Of a stretch of 64,000 bases of DNA, positions 33,899-43,401 are shown piece after piece. A program made the translations under genes and the position numbers. The notes under the pieces were generated by a model. The model saw only the letters and a program-made list of their open reading frames with translations. It was not told the DNA's origin and made no database searches. Every line of letters begins with the position of its first letter. The stretch's first letter is position 1. The stretch is from BOKV01 sp041739465 (GTDB taxonomy: Bacteria > Pseudomonadota > Alphaproteobacteria > Rhizobiales > Rhizobiaceae), in contig JBGSNX010000039.1 in the NCBI GenBank assembly GCA_041739465.1, forward strand, positions 13,522 to 77,521. Direction: 5' to 3'.

Positions 33899-34972
33899 TC
33901 AATTGCCGGCCAAGCGCTTTCCGTCGCTGTCAAAGCCATGGGTTTCATCGCGCTCGAATGCCAGCTTGATGGCGTCTCCCGGCTTCAGGTTTTCTTGCCC
34001 GGACAAAACAGCAATCAACTGTACATCGTCTGCCGTGCGGCAATGAACCACCGTTTCCGCGCCAAGGGACTCAATGAGTTCAACCTTCGTTTCGATGCCG
34101 CCATTGCCGGTAGCGCGGCGCAAATGGTGCGGGCGAACACCAACCGTGATTGACGAATCGGCGGAAGCTTCGCCATTCAGTTCCGCCTCGCCGCCGAAGC
34201 AGGATGCGGTGAGCACGCCATTGCCCGAGGCGCGCACCTTGGCAGGCGAGAAATTCATTGCAGGCGCACCGATAAACCCGGCCACAAACCGGTTTGCCGG
34301 CTTGTTGTAAAGGTTCAGCGGGGTATCGACCTGCTCCACCCGGCCGGCGCGCAAGACGACGATGCGGTCGGCCAGCGTCATCGCTTCGATCTGGTCGTGC
34401 GTGACATAGATCATCGTCGTGCCAAGACGCTGGTGCAACGCGCTGAGTTCTGCGCGCATCGAGCCGCGCAATTCGGCGTCCAGGTTTGACAAGGGTTCAT
34501 CCAGCAAAAAGGCTGTTGGCGAGCGGACGATGGCGCGGCCAATCGCGACACGCTGCCGCTGACCGCCGGAAAGCTGGCCGGGTTTGCGGTCAAGATAGGG
34601 TTCAATTGCCAGCATTCGCGCAGCTTCCGCCAGCCGCTTGTCGATTTCGGCGCGCGGCAAATGTGCATTCTCAAGACCAAAGGCAAGGTTTTGGCGAACG
34701 CTCATGTGCGGATACAACGCGTAGGACTGGAAGACCATTGCAAGGCCGCGGTCAGCCGCAGCGATGTCGTTGACAATCTTGCCGTCAATGGCGATCTGGC
34801 CGGAGCTGGGCTTGTCGAGACCGGCAATCAACCGCAATAGCGTGGACTTGCCGCAACCCGACGGACCCACGAAAACCACCAGTTCCCCGTCCTCGATGGC
34901 GAGGTCGATCTCGTGCAATACGGCCACGTTGCCGAAGCGCTTGGCGACCTTTTCGAGCGTAATGCGGCTCAC
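33899..34972 (-). CDS. oligosaccharide ABC transporter ATP-binding protein
   Basis: A 357-residue UgpC/MsmX-type ATPase with Walker A VGPSGCGKSTLLR, signature LSGGQRQRVAIGRAIV, Walker B FLLDEPLSNLDAE and YVTHDQIEAMTLAD. The regulatory domain fills the last 120 residues. It is the last gene of the pectin oligosaccharide importer operon, 10 bp after the MalG-type permease gene. It energises uptake of GalA-Rha type oligosaccharides if the locus reading is correct. Confidence 0.94.
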   Translation of the reverse strand: MSRITLEKVAKRFGNVAVLHEIDLAIEDGELVVFVGPSGCGKSTLLRLIAGLDKPSSGQIAIDGKIVNDIAAADRGLAMVFQSYALYPHMSVRQNLAFGLENAHLPRAEIDKRLAEAARMLAIEPYLDRKPGQLSGGQRQRVAIGRAIVRSPTAFLLDEPLSNLDAELRGSMRAELSALHQRLGTTMIYVTHDQIEAMTLADRIVVLRAGRVEQVDTPLNLYNKPANRFVAGFIGAPAMNFSPAKVRASGNGVLTASCFGGEAELNGEASADSSITVGVRPHHLRRATGNGGIETKVELIESLGAETVVHCRTADDVQLIAVLSGQENLKPGDAIKLAFERDETHGFDSDGKRLAGN

Positions 34973-34982
34973 CTTGATGCTC

Positions 34983-36035
34983 CTATTTCAATCCGGTTCC
35001 GGCGATGCCGGCCGTGATGAATTTTTGCAGGAATATGAAAACGATGACGACCGGGATCATCGTAACAACGGTCATGGCGAGGATGTAATGCCATTCGACA
35101 TTCAACTCGCCGGCATAAACGTTGAGGCCTACCTGAAGCGTGTAATATTCCTTGCGCGACAGGACGATCAGCGGCCACAGGAAATCATTCCAGCGCCAGA
35201 CCACTGAGAAAATTGCCAGCACAGCCAGGGCGGGCGCGGTTAGCGGCAGGATGATGCGCCAGTAGATCTGCCATTCGGACGCCTTGTCCATGCGGGCTGC
35301 ATCCAGCAGTTCATCGGGGATCGTCAGCATGTATTGCCGCAACATGAACACCCCGGTCGGTGTGGCGACGGTCGGCAGGATGACGCCCCAAAGCGAGTTG
35401 AAAAGGCCCATGGCCGAAATGACGGAATAGAGCGGAACCAGAATGACCGACAGCGGCACCATCAGCGTGGCGATGATCAACAGCATTACAAATGATCTGC
35501 CGGTGAAATTGTATTTCGACAGCGCGAAGGCCGCCATGGAATTGGTGATGAGTGTGATCACCGTGGCCATGACAGTCACGAACACCGAATTGCGCAAATA
35601 GAGGAAGAAATCAAACGCGAGGAACGGCTTGACGTAATTGTCGAACGAGAAGGAAACACTCCTCTTCGGCTTGCGCTTGTCGATGGGTACCTTGATGATT
35701 TCCTCGGGCTTTGCCGGGTCGACCATCTGCGAAACAATACCGATGCGGCGGATTTCAGCCAGCACACGCACATTGCCCGCCTCATCGGTGACTTCGTAAA
35801 GATCGAGCGGCTTGTCTTGGCCAGCCACAACCGCCTGCGCAGTTACATAGGGCAGGATTGATGGCGGAAACTCCGCAAGCGCTGCCGGTGTCTTGAACGA
35901 GGAGTTGACCAGCCAAACAGCCGGGCCGAACATCATGATGACGCCGCCGATCAGCCAGAACCAGGTGAAGGCGTCGGTCCAGTCAAACGCCTTGCCGCTG
36001 CGCCGCCGGGTGAGGAATTGCCAGACAGAACTCAT
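34983..36035 (-). CDS. oligosaccharide ABC transporter permease (MalG type)
   Basis: A 350-residue inner-membrane permease with six helices and the EAA loop ELLDAARMDKASEWQIYWRIILPL. A large insertion of about 100 residues between helices 1 and 2 (LYEVTDEAGNVRVLAEIRRIG...) is unusual for CUT1 permeases but known in oligogalacturonide-type importers of rhizobia. The start overlaps the end of the first permease gene by 4 bp. Confidence 0.92.
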   Translation of the reverse strand: MSSVWQFLTRRRSGKAFDWTDAFTWFWLIGGVIMMFGPAVWLVNSSFKTPAALAEFPPSILPYVTAQAVVAGQDKPLDLYEVTDEAGNVRVLAEIRRIGIVSQMVDPAKPEEIIKVPIDKRKPKRSVSFSFDNYVKPFLAFDFFLYLRNSVFVTVMATVITLITNSMAAFALSKYNFTGRSFVMLLIIATLMVPLSVILVPLYSVISAMGLFNSLWGVILPTVATPTGVFMLRQYMLTIPDELLDAARMDKASEWQIYWRIILPLTAPALAVLAIFSVVWRWNDFLWPLIVLSRKEYYTLQVGLNVYAGELNVEWHYILAMTVVTMIPVVIVFIFLQKFITAGIAGTGLK

Positions 36036-37057
36036 CCCTTGCCGCTCCGCATTTCGTTGCGCCGGGCGATGCCAAGCTGAATGAGGGTCAGCACAACCAG
36101 CACTCCCCCCATCAGGATTGACGCGGCCGAAGCAAGCCCCGGATTGCGCAGCAGCGAGGCAAAGCCCACCTCGTAAATGTACTGGGTGATGAATAGCGTG
36201 CTGGTTCCCGGACCGCCGCCGGTGAGGACATAAACCTCATCGAAAATCTGCACGGCACGAATGAGCGTGAGTACGAGAACCACCAAAAGGTTTGGCGCGA
36301 GCAATGGCAGCGTGATGCGCCAGAACATGCGTGCCGGCCGGGTGCCGTCCATCTCGGCGGCTTCATAAAGATCGCGCGGGATGGCCTGCAATCCGGCAAG
36401 CAGGATCAATGCGTAAAAGCCGACATGCGCCCAGACGGATACAAGGATTGCAGCAGTGAATGCCCAGTTGCGTTCGGCAAGCCACGAAATCGGCTCGAAC
36501 CCCATTTCAATCATGCCGTAGTTCAGCAGGCCCTGACGCTGCAATATCCAGCGCCAGATGAGGCCAACGACAACCGGCGACAGCAATACGGGGAAAAAGA
36601 ACACCGCCCGCCAGAATGAACGCGCACGCAAATCGCGGTTGAGGACCAGGGCTGTGATCAGCGCGACGATCGTCATGAGGGCGACCTGCAGCACAACGAA
36701 CAGACCGGTGTTCCACACGGCTGTCCAGAACAGGTCTTCCGCACACCCCTTGGGGTCCAGATAGGACGCGCAGGTGAAGAGCCGCTGGTATTGGTCGGCT
36801 CCGACATAGACGCGATCTTCAAGGAAAAGCGCAGCGCCGCCAGTCATCGAATAGGCAAAATTGATGAAAAGCGGGAACAAGACAAAAATGCCGAAAACGG
36901 CAAGGTTCGGCGCCAGAAAGAATGCCGCCATGCCGTTTTGGCCGGTCCATTTCTGCCAGACACGCAATGGCGGATCAAAAGCCATCGCAAGCAGACGGAC
37001 CGGTGCCATAATCATGGCACCGGCCTTTTCGTTTAGCGTGGTCAAGGCGTTCGCCAT
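36032..37057 (-). CDS. oligosaccharide ABC transporter permease (MalF type)
   Basis: A 341-residue permease with six helices and an EAA loop DLYEAAEMDGTRPARMFWRITLPLL. The N-terminal segment of about 40 polar residues precedes the first helix, with a long first periplasmic loop (FLEDRVYVGADQYQRLFTCASYLDPKGCAED) containing two cysteines that might pair. It starts 15 bp after the binding-protein gene. It is the partner of the MalG-type permease. Confidence 0.92.
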   Translation of the reverse strand: MANALTTLNEKAGAMIMAPVRLLAMAFDPPLRVWQKWTGQNGMAAFFLAPNLAVFGIFVLFPLFINFAYSMTGGAALFLEDRVYVGADQYQRLFTCASYLDPKGCAEDLFWTAVWNTGLFVVLQVALMTIVALITALVLNRDLRARSFWRAVFFFPVLLSPVVVGLIWRWILQRQGLLNYGMIEMGFEPISWLAERNWAFTAAILVSVWAHVGFYALILLAGLQAIPRDLYEAAEMDGTRPARMFWRITLPLLAPNLLVVLVLTLIRAVQIFDEVYVLTGGGPGTSTLFITQYIYEVGFASLLRNPGLASAASILMGGVLVVLTLIQLGIARRNEMRSGKG

Positions 37058-37072
37058 CGACCTTGCTCTTTC

Positions 37073-38344
37073 TTACTGCTTCTTCGTGGCTTCTTCGACC
37101 TTCGCCTTGATATCCTCGTCGATCTTCACATACGCATCGGCGAGCGGCATTTCACCAGCCATTACCTGGCTTATGCGGGTGACGAGCGCCCCGTAATAGA
37201 CCGAGCCCCACTTCCATGCCGGCAGAGCGCCAGCATTCAGGTGGACCTTCGTTGTTGCCGCCACGAAGTTTTCCAAAGCCGCCTTGACGTTGGCATCATC
37301 GGTCTTGAAATCGATCTTGCCGGCAATGACGCCCTTGTGGGCGGGCAGGAACAAGGTGCGCTCGGTGAATTCACGCACGATGTCTTCGCGGCCAAGGAAG
37401 TCCATGACCTTGCCGACTTCGGCAGCGTTCTTGGTGTACTTGATGCCGACCAGCGCAGCGCCGCCCGGAAGACCGGAGCAGGCAGTCGAGCCGCATGGCG
37501 AACCAGTTGCCACCCAGTCAAAGTTCTTTCCGATTTTTGTGGAAAGTGCCGAAATCTGCCATGAGCCGGAATAGTAGTAGGCAATCTGCGCATTGACGAA
37601 ATCGTCAATTGCCGGGCGATAGGTGGTGCCGGCTGCAGAAACCCAAATTTCCTTGTTCATCCGGCCGTCGGCTGTCCACTTGACCAGCTTTTCGGCGAAC
37701 GCCTTGGCACCATCATCAAGCGGTCCGGGCAACCGGTCCGCGCCAATGTAGTTGGAACCAAAGGAAACGTTCGGTGCGGAAATGCGGTGGCCTGAACGGT
37801 CAATCGCGATCGCCGCATTGAGCTTCTGGCTGTCCTGGACCTTGCCGGCAGCTTCAACCCACTCGTCCCAAGTTGCATTCTCGCCGGGAAGCGGAACACC
37901 GGCCTGATCAAACAAGGTCTTGTTTGCAAAGCCGCCGGTCAGGGTGATCTGTGTCATGAAACCAGGAATGGCGGTCGACCCATCGGGGCGCATCCAGTCG
38001 AACTGGTCGCCAAAATTTGCCTGCCAATACGCTGGGTCCGCGACATGCGGGGTCAGGTCAAGCCAATGGTCGGCCAGCGCCTTGATGTTGGTGACACGGG
38101 CAATGTCGGGTCCTGAACCTGCTTCCAGTTCCACCGGCAATTGTTCTTGAACAACCTTGTAGGCAACGTTGTCGAGAATGACATTGATGCCCGGATTTTC
38201 TTTCATGAACCGGTCAACCAGGTCCTTCATGACGTCGCCTTCAACGCCGTCCGAATACCACATTATGCGCACATCGCCGGCCATGGCCGTTGATGCGCAA
38301 AGGCTGAGCGCAACGGCGCCAAGCAGGGATTTCATTTTAGTCAT
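37073..38344 (-). CDS. oligosaccharide ABC transporter binding protein, family 1
   Basis: A 423-residue periplasmic protein with a signal peptide (cleavage after AMA near residue 22). The mature part begins GDVRIMWYSDGVEGDVMKDLVDRFMKENPGINV, with LEAGSGPDIARVTNI next, typical of family 1 sugar-binding proteins. A ggaggag ribosome site lies 8 bases before the ATG at 38344. The gene lies 81 bp after the 841-residue protein gene, so it may have its own promoter or stem from the GH105 transcript. Confidence 0.92.
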   Translation of the reverse strand: MTKMKSLLGAVALSLCASTAMAGDVRIMWYSDGVEGDVMKDLVDRFMKENPGINVILDNVAYKVVQEQLPVELEAGSGPDIARVTNIKALADHWLDLTPHVADPAYWQANFGDQFDWMRPDGSTAIPGFMTQITLTGGFANKTLFDQAGVPLPGENATWDEWVEAAGKVQDSQKLNAAIAIDRSGHRISAPNVSFGSNYIGADRLPGPLDDGAKAFAEKLVKWTADGRMNKEIWVSAAGTTYRPAIDDFVNAQIAYYYSGSWQISALSTKIGKNFDWVATGSPCGSTACSGLPGGAALVGIKYTKNAAEVGKVMDFLGREDIVREFTERTLFLPAHKGVIAGKIDFKTDDANVKAALENFVAATTKVHLNAGALPAWKWGSVYYGALVTRISQVMAGEMPLADAYVKIDEDIKAKVEEATKKQ

Positions 38345-38425
38345 TTTTCGTTCTCCTCCAGAAAACTCGATCAGGTTTCGTTCGCGTCTGGCCAGGTTCC
38401 CCTTTTCAAAGGTCTGGTCTTTTTC

Positions 38426-40951
38426 TCAATTGGTTCTCCCGGAAAGCAGGTTTGCACGGGAACCTTTCACGGTCCAGTCCTGCGGGTCAATTCGTCGGCC
38501 TTCAGCTTCGACAACCCCATCGGAATGGAAACGGATAATGCCATAATCCGGGTCGTTGACCGACAGGGTTCCGGCTTTTTGTCCATCGATGTTCAGGCCT
38601 GCAAAGCGGTCTGTGAAGCCTTCAAGGCCGCCATGGTTGGTCACATCCCCCAGCCGGATGATCCAGCGGGTTGAAAGTCCGGCCTGCTGCAGTTCATTTC
38701 CGGCAGTTGGACCTTCACCAACAAGGACGAGCGGTGCACCGCCCTTCAGCAGGGCAAGGCCATCGCCGCCACGCACCGCCGCGTTGGAGCCGTTGAGGCG
38801 CACTTCATCAAAGGCGGATTGCGGGAACCATGCATGCGAAAGTGGCGGTTGCGGCTCCTGCCCTTCGAACAGGACGATGGCGAGGTCGCGGTACTGGTGC
38901 ACGCGTGGCAGCATGGCGCAGCCGCCCCAATAGGAAGGCCGCGCATAGCCCGAATGGATGAGTTCGCCGGGCTGGTTGATCCAGATTTGCGCATCGGGAT
39001 TGCGCCCGAGGCGAAGATGCAGCACGGTTTCCTGATAGCCCCACTGGTTCCAGCGGTAGGCAGCGGCCGATCCCATCGCGTGGTCGGCGCTCTTGTGATG
39101 GTAAAGCCGCGCAAAATTGTCCTGGCCCTGCGCAAAGCACCATTCCTGCGACTTGCCCTCGGCAATCGAGGCGATCTGCGCCAGATCAGCTGGAACCTTA
39201 AGCCCGTGGTCGCGGATGCACAGCGCCAGTTGCGGCAGGCAGTGGTAGCGCCGGCCATAATTTCCCCTGCCCCAGAGCATTCGGGCAATCGCCGACAGTT
39301 CGAGTGTGCGACCGGCCCGAAGGGTGTGCTCGTAGCTTCTGCCCTGCGCGGCGGTAACGACGCCATGATGGGCGGAATTGGCCACGACCTGCAAAAGGCG
39401 GATGATTGCCTTGCCGGCGCGCTGCGAGATATCCTCATCCGGCGACAGGGCATACAACGCAGTCAAGCCCTTGAGATCAATCGGGAAATAGGGAGCCGAA
39501 TTGAACTCGGCCATTTCCCATGCCTCGAAATGGTCGAGCCAAGCCCGCACACGCGCAGCACCGACTGCCGATTGTTCGCTGCCCTTGCGGCCTGACCTGC
39601 GGAAGGTCTCATCGGGCAACAAATGCCCGGCGATGTATGCTGCGGTATGGAACAAAAGCGCGTGGTTTTCCGAGAAATACCACTGCACATCATTGCCCGG
39701 CTCATCCATCCAGTATCGGTAGTCGAGGATTGCACGGTCGATGCAGGCAACACTCTCGCCCGACAATTCTGCTGCAAATTGCGAACGGGTCCACAACAGC
39801 GGCACCAGAATGAAATCGGCGCAATCGTGGCAATCCTCGATCGCCGGCAGCATGGCGTCGATCATCGCCTCTGTATCCGTGCCTTTGCGGCCCGTGGCGA
39901 GGCGGGCAATCACCCGCACCGTATCGGCTTCGGAATGTTCGGACACCCAATTGAGGGTTTCACCGATGCGCGCTTCCAGCGTTGCAGGCGGCTCGCCCTG
40001 CTCGTGCGCCTGACAAATTTCCACGCCAAACACCCGGCCTGCGGAAAAACCGCCAGCCTTCAGCGTCACGTTGAAATGGCGAAAGTCGCTGGGCAGATTA
40101 GCCGCATCATCCACAACAAGGCGGGTCTGGCCGGAAGATATATGCCGTTCAAGCCGGAAATGTTCGATCGACATGAAGTCGCCCTCAATGCCGATTTCGG
40201 CCTCGACATCGGCGGGCATAGCTTCGGCAAATTCCAGCGCAACTTCGCCGCTGGTGTAGGACGGACTTTCAAAGTGCATTGTGGACAGCGCATTCACAAT
40301 TGCGCTTGCAACCGCTTCATCATTGCCTGCCCCAAGGGCTGTAGACGCCTTGGGACCGGACAGGTAATCCATCTGGAAATAATAGCGTGCATCGCGCTCT
40401 GCGAGGTCATCGAACCACAGTTCAATCTCGTTAGGGCCTTCGGCGAACTCCACATCGAAAATCTGCGCCGCTTCCAGATTGCGGCTGTAGGGCGCCATCC
40501 AGCCGATTTCCGCGCCGTTCACGAACAGGATCGCCCCGCCGCAAGTGGCGAGCTTCAGCCTTGCCGGGCCCGCAGACTGCGCTTCGACAATGGTTCGCGC
40601 CCAGGTGCCGAGAATGGTCGGGCGAAACCAGAAACCAGACAGATCCACCCGAGGCGAGCCGAACGGCAGCCAGTTGCGGGCGTGGTGGAAACGGCCATGC
40701 TCGTGTGGGCGCTTGGCTCGCCGTTCGGCGGCAAATTGCGTGCGGCATGGATATTCATGCGGAATGAAATTCTTGTGTTTGGTCACGAAAAAGAACGGAT
40801 CCATTTCGCCCGACATTGGAATGTCCGGCGTGTCGTATCGCTTTTCGGAGGTCTTGCCGAGCTGCCACCAAGCCACCGGCTTGCCCGGAAGCAAGTCGTG
40901 GCGCAGGGCGGAATTGTGTGTGTTCTTCAAGGTCACTGTGCCCAATCTCAA
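38426..40951 (-). CDS. 841-residue protein of unknown function in a pectin-degradation locus, possible new carbohydrate-active enzyme
   Basis: A large cytoplasmic protein without signal peptide. Residues about 100-210 look like a jelly-roll sugar-binding module (RLKLATCGGAILFVNGAEIGWMAPYSRN, then NEIELWFDDLAERDARYYFQMDYLSG), as found in rhamnosidases. Residues about 370-700 are helical with aromatic-acidic repeats (DEPGNDVQWYFSENHALLFHTAAYIAGHLLPDE; FYHHK region), resembling an alpha/alpha toroid, then a beta-rich C-terminal part. No catalytic motif is recognised. It lies between kduI and the importer, with a TTG start at 40951 overlapping the kduI stop (other starts are possible, such as GTG 40936). 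Its place suggests it acts on imported rhamnogalacturonan oligosaccharides. Confidence 0.75.
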   Translation of the reverse strand: MRLGTVTLKNTHNSALRHDLLPGKPVAWWQLGKTSEKRYDTPDIPMSGEMDPFFFVTKHKNFIPHEYPCRTQFAAERRAKRPHEHGRFHHARNWLPFGSPRVDLSGFWFRPTILGTWARTIVEAQSAGPARLKLATCGGAILFVNGAEIGWMAPYSRNLEAAQIFDVEFAEGPNEIELWFDDLAERDARYYFQMDYLSGPKASTALGAGNDEAVASAIVNALSTMHFESPSYTSGEVALEFAEAMPADVEAEIGIEGDFMSIEHFRLERHISSGQTRLVVDDAANLPSDFRHFNVTLKAGGFSAGRVFGVEICQAHEQGEPPATLEARIGETLNWVSEHSEADTVRVIARLATGRKGTDTEAMIDAMLPAIEDCHDCADFILVPLLWTRSQFAAELSGESVACIDRAILDYRYWMDEPGNDVQWYFSENHALLFHTAAYIAGHLLPDETFRRSGRKGSEQSAVGAARVRAWLDHFEAWEMAEFNSAPYFPIDLKGLTALYALSPDEDISQRAGKAIIRLLQVVANSAHHGVVTAAQGRSYEHTLRAGRTLELSAIARMLWGRGNYGRRYHCLPQLALCIRDHGLKVPADLAQIASIAEGKSQEWCFAQGQDNFARLYHHKSADHAMGSAAAYRWNQWGYQETVLHLRLGRNPDAQIWINQPGELIHSGYARPSYWGGCAMLPRVHQYRDLAIVLFEGQEPQPPLSHAWFPQSAFDEVRLNGSNAAVRGGDGLALLKGGAPLVLVGEGPTAGNELQQAGLSTRWIIRLGDVTNHGGLEGFTDRFAGLNIDGQKAGTLSVNDPDYGIIRFHSDGVVEAEGRRIDPQDWTVKGSRANLLSGRTN

Positions 40952-41784
40952 CGCAACTGTGCAATCGCAACGGGATCAACGTCGCCATAGGCTTGGTTCT
41001 CGCCTGTCATTCCCCAAACGAATGCATAGGGTCCTGTGCCTGCTCCCATATGGATCGACCATGCAGGAGACAGAACTACATCGCCATTTGCAACGATCAG
41101 GTGACGGGTGTTGTCGGGCCTGCCCATCAGGTGGATGACGCGGTCCACAGACGCCATGTTGAAATAGCAATATGCCTCCATCCGCCGCTCGTGTAGATGC
41201 GGCGGCATGGTGTTCCAGATGCTTCCGGGCGCAAGGTCGGTGATGCCCATCAACAACAGGCAAGACGGCGAGACTTCCGGGTGGATATACATGGCGAGGC
41301 TGCGCACATTGGCCCGCGCCGCTTCACCCAGATTGAGGATCTTTGATTGCGAACGGGTGATGAGGCAGGTTGGCAAATCTGCACCCGCCGGTACCGAGTT
41401 CATGTAAAACCATGCGGGATTGTGCGGATCAGCGCTTTCGAGCGTTACGGATTTGGTTCCGCGCCCGACATACAACACGTCGCGGTTGGCAAGATCGAAA
41501 CGCTTGCCACCAACGATGATGGTGCCCGCAGCTCCAAGATTGGCAATGCCCATTTCGCGCGCGTCGAAGAAATTCGGGGTGCCAACTTCCTTGCCATCAC
41601 CGAAGGAAAGCGTATCTCCGGCCGGGCATGCACCACCAACGATCATCCGGTCGAGATGGGTGTAGGCCATCATCAGCTTGCCGGGCATGAACAGGCTCTC
41701 GACCATGAACTCGCCGCGCAAGCTGGCAGTGTCCATGCCGTCGATGTCTGCTGGTGAAGCGCCGTAGCGCACCTGCATTGTCAT
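40948..41784 (-). CDS. kduI: 5-dehydro-4-deoxy-D-glucuronate isomerase
   Basis: A 278-residue cupin enzyme that isomerises 5-keto-4-deoxyuronate, the product of unsaturated galacturonate, to 2,5-diketo-3-deoxygluconate. The zinc-binding stretch MPPHLHERRMEAYCYFN is clear, and the C-terminal HMGAGTGPYAFVWGMTGENQAY is family specific. Its ATG overlaps the GH105 stop (ATGA), so the two are coupled. It feeds KduD, encoded at 32206-32976. Confidence 0.94.
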   Translation of the reverse strand: MTMQVRYGASPADIDGMDTASLRGEFMVESLFMPGKLMMAYTHLDRMIVGGACPAGDTLSFGDGKEVGTPNFFDAREMGIANLGAAGTIIVGGKRFDLANRDVLYVGRGTKSVTLESADPHNPAWFYMNSVPAGADLPTCLITRSQSKILNLGEAARANVRSLAMYIHPEVSPSCLLLMGITDLAPGSIWNTMPPHLHERRMEAYCYFNMASVDRVIHLMGRPDNTRHLIVANGDVVLSPAWSIHMGAGTGPYAFVWGMTGENQAYGDVDPVAIAQLR

Positions 41785-42869
41785 TTGGAAATTCCTGTCA
41801 AATTGGCCAATTCCGGGTGGTTTGCGGCCTCTGCCAGGCAAAGAATCGCCAATGCCTGGCCATAACCGGTCGGCTGGAGCGGAATATCGCGGTAAAACTG
41901 CAAGTCATGCCCCATTCGCGTTCCGTAGGAAACGTTGTTCAGCGTACCGTCTTCACCGATATTCGCAAGTACCGCAGCCAAGGCTTTTTTGCCTGCCGCC
42001 AGCCAGCGGGCATCGCCAACCCCCAGCCTTGCGCCCTTGAGCAGAGCGTAGCCGAAACCGGCGGTCGCCGACAATTCTTCATAAGATTGCGGATCGTCAA
42101 CCAGCGTGGTCCAAGCGCCCGACGGGCGCTGCCATTGCAACAATGCCTCGACCTGGCTTGCAAGAACGCCTTGCAGAAACTGGCGTACGGGAACAGGCAA
42201 ACTGCAAAGTTCAAACAGGTCCAGCACGCCAGCCGTTATCCATGCATTGCCGCGTGCCCAGCGCGCCCGGGCAAAATTGTGCCTGCCTTCGAAAGTCCAG
42301 CCGTGAAACCACAGCCCGGTTGTGGTGTCGGCAAGGTAGCGTGTGTGCACCAGAAATTGCCGCGCCGCCTCGTCAACCAGTTCGCGCCTGCCGCTGGCCT
42401 CGCCGAAACTTGCAAGGAAAAGCGCAACCATGAACAGGGTGTCGTCCCACAATTCACCCTTGTTGACCTTGTCGGAAACATCGTGCTGGAAGCCCGCCTC
42501 GTTCGTGCGCGGCAATTCTTTCATGCAGCGATCCGCCCAGTCATTGAGCACTGGGGCATAGCGATCGAGCCTTGTGTCGGCCCAGAGCATCGACAACGCC
42601 AGCATGGGCGCGGTGGTGTTGACATTGATAGCCGGCAGGCCAGCGGCAATCTGGCGGTCGTACCAGCCTTCGAGCAAAGCCAGCAGGGCCGGGTCGGAGG
42701 TTTGCCGCCACAACTGCGCAAGGCCGTAAAGGCCGACACCCTGCGGCCATTCCCAGGAATCGAACGAGATATAGTCGCCCGGCGTCCCATCAAGGTTGGG
42801 CTCGACGAAACGCCCGTCATGGCGCAGCCCGGTCATTCCGGCGACGAGAAGCGAGAGTTTTTGGGTCAA
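41781..42869 (-). CDS. unsaturated rhamnogalacturonyl hydrolase, GH105
   Basis: A 362-residue cytoplasmic alpha/alpha-toroid enzyme that splits the unsaturated galacturonate from the end of rhamnogalacturonan oligosaccharides made by lyases. The catalytic aspartate lies in GELWDDTLFMVALFLA (Asp142 or 143, as in the Bacillus YteR enzyme). Other features are WEWPQGVGLYGL and WARGNAWITAGVLDLFEL. No ATG is at the natural start. A TTG at 42869 is used and an in-frame ATG at 42836 is possible. It is the first gene of the operon and points to rhamnogalacturonan as the substrate. Confidence 0.9.
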   Translation of the reverse strand: MTQKLSLLVAGMTGLRHDGRFVEPNLDGTPGDYISFDSWEWPQGVGLYGLAQLWRQTSDPALLALLEGWYDRQIAAGLPAINVNTTAPMLALSMLWADTRLDRYAPVLNDWADRCMKELPRTNEAGFQHDVSDKVNKGELWDDTLFMVALFLASFGEASGRRELVDEAARQFLVHTRYLADTTTGLWFHGWTFEGRHNFARARWARGNAWITAGVLDLFELCSLPVPVRQFLQGVLASQVEALLQWQRPSGAWTTLVDDPQSYEELSATAGFGYALLKGARLGVGDARWLAAGKKALAAVLANIGEDGTLNNVSYGTRMGHDLQFYRDIPLQPTGYGQALAILCLAEAANHPELANLTGISK

Positions 42870-43011
42870 ATTGGCACCACACTGATTCAGCTACCCAAAT
42901 TATCTGTGTGACCTAAACGCAATGCGAAAAAATGATAGCGAAAAAATTAACCCTTTAAGAATTTTTTTGTATCACCACATATCACCATGATATATGCATT
43001 GTGCATAAATC
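42870..43011. promoter_or_regulatory. divergent promoter region with a palindrome before the toxin-antitoxin genes
   Basis: This AT-rich gap separates the leftward GH105 operon from the rightward toxin-antitoxin pair. It contains the perfect palindrome tatgcattgtgcata (42993-43007), 5 bases before the toxin GTG, and a repeated atcacca pair (42971-42977 and 42981-42987). Such sites usually bind the antitoxin for self-repression. Nothing clearly linked to pectin-gene control was identified. Confidence 0.5.
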
Positions 43012-43401
43012 GTGAATGGACCGACCGAGGAAATGGGAAATGACACGCAGCCTTGGAGTGAGGCAGAAGCCACTCGGCAGATCAACAAAATCGCGAGAAA
43101 CGACCAGCTCACATTAGCATATCAGCTTCACTGTCGCGAAAGATTGGCGGAACGGGGAATAATCCAATCAGACGTGCTTTATGTGCTGAAACGTGGATTT
43201 GTTCAGCAAAAAGCTGCTGCAGCTATGATGAATGGCTACTTTAGGTACGTCATTCAAACGGTCACTCCAAACACGCCTAGCCGCGAAATCGGATGCTGCG
43301 TTATCTCCGATCTTCGCAGATACACCATAAAGATCGTAACTGTGATGTTTGTCGATGAGAAGCAAACGAGGGCAGGATCGATCATAGGAGAACAAGAATG
43401 A
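43012..43401 (+). CDS. DUF4258-type toxin-like protein
   Basis: A 129-residue small basic protein with a DUF4258-like core: LHCRERLAERGIIQSDVLYVLKRGFV and later RRYTIKIVTVMFV. This is a RelE/BrnT-like toxin core of about 80 residues. The frame is open from a GTG at 43012, but the true start could be the ATG at 43033; neither has a normal ribosome site. Its stop overlaps the antitoxin start by 4 bp (ATGA). Base use is more AT-rich than nearby genes, a sign of transfer. Toxin activity is inferred from the pair layout. Confidence 0.7.
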   Translation: MNGPTEEMGNDTQPWSEAEATRQINKIARNDQLTLAYQLHCRERLAERGIIQSDVLYVLKRGFVQQKAAAAMMNGYFRYVIQTVTPNTPSREIGCCVISDLRRYTIKIVTVMFVDEKQTRAGSIIGEQE

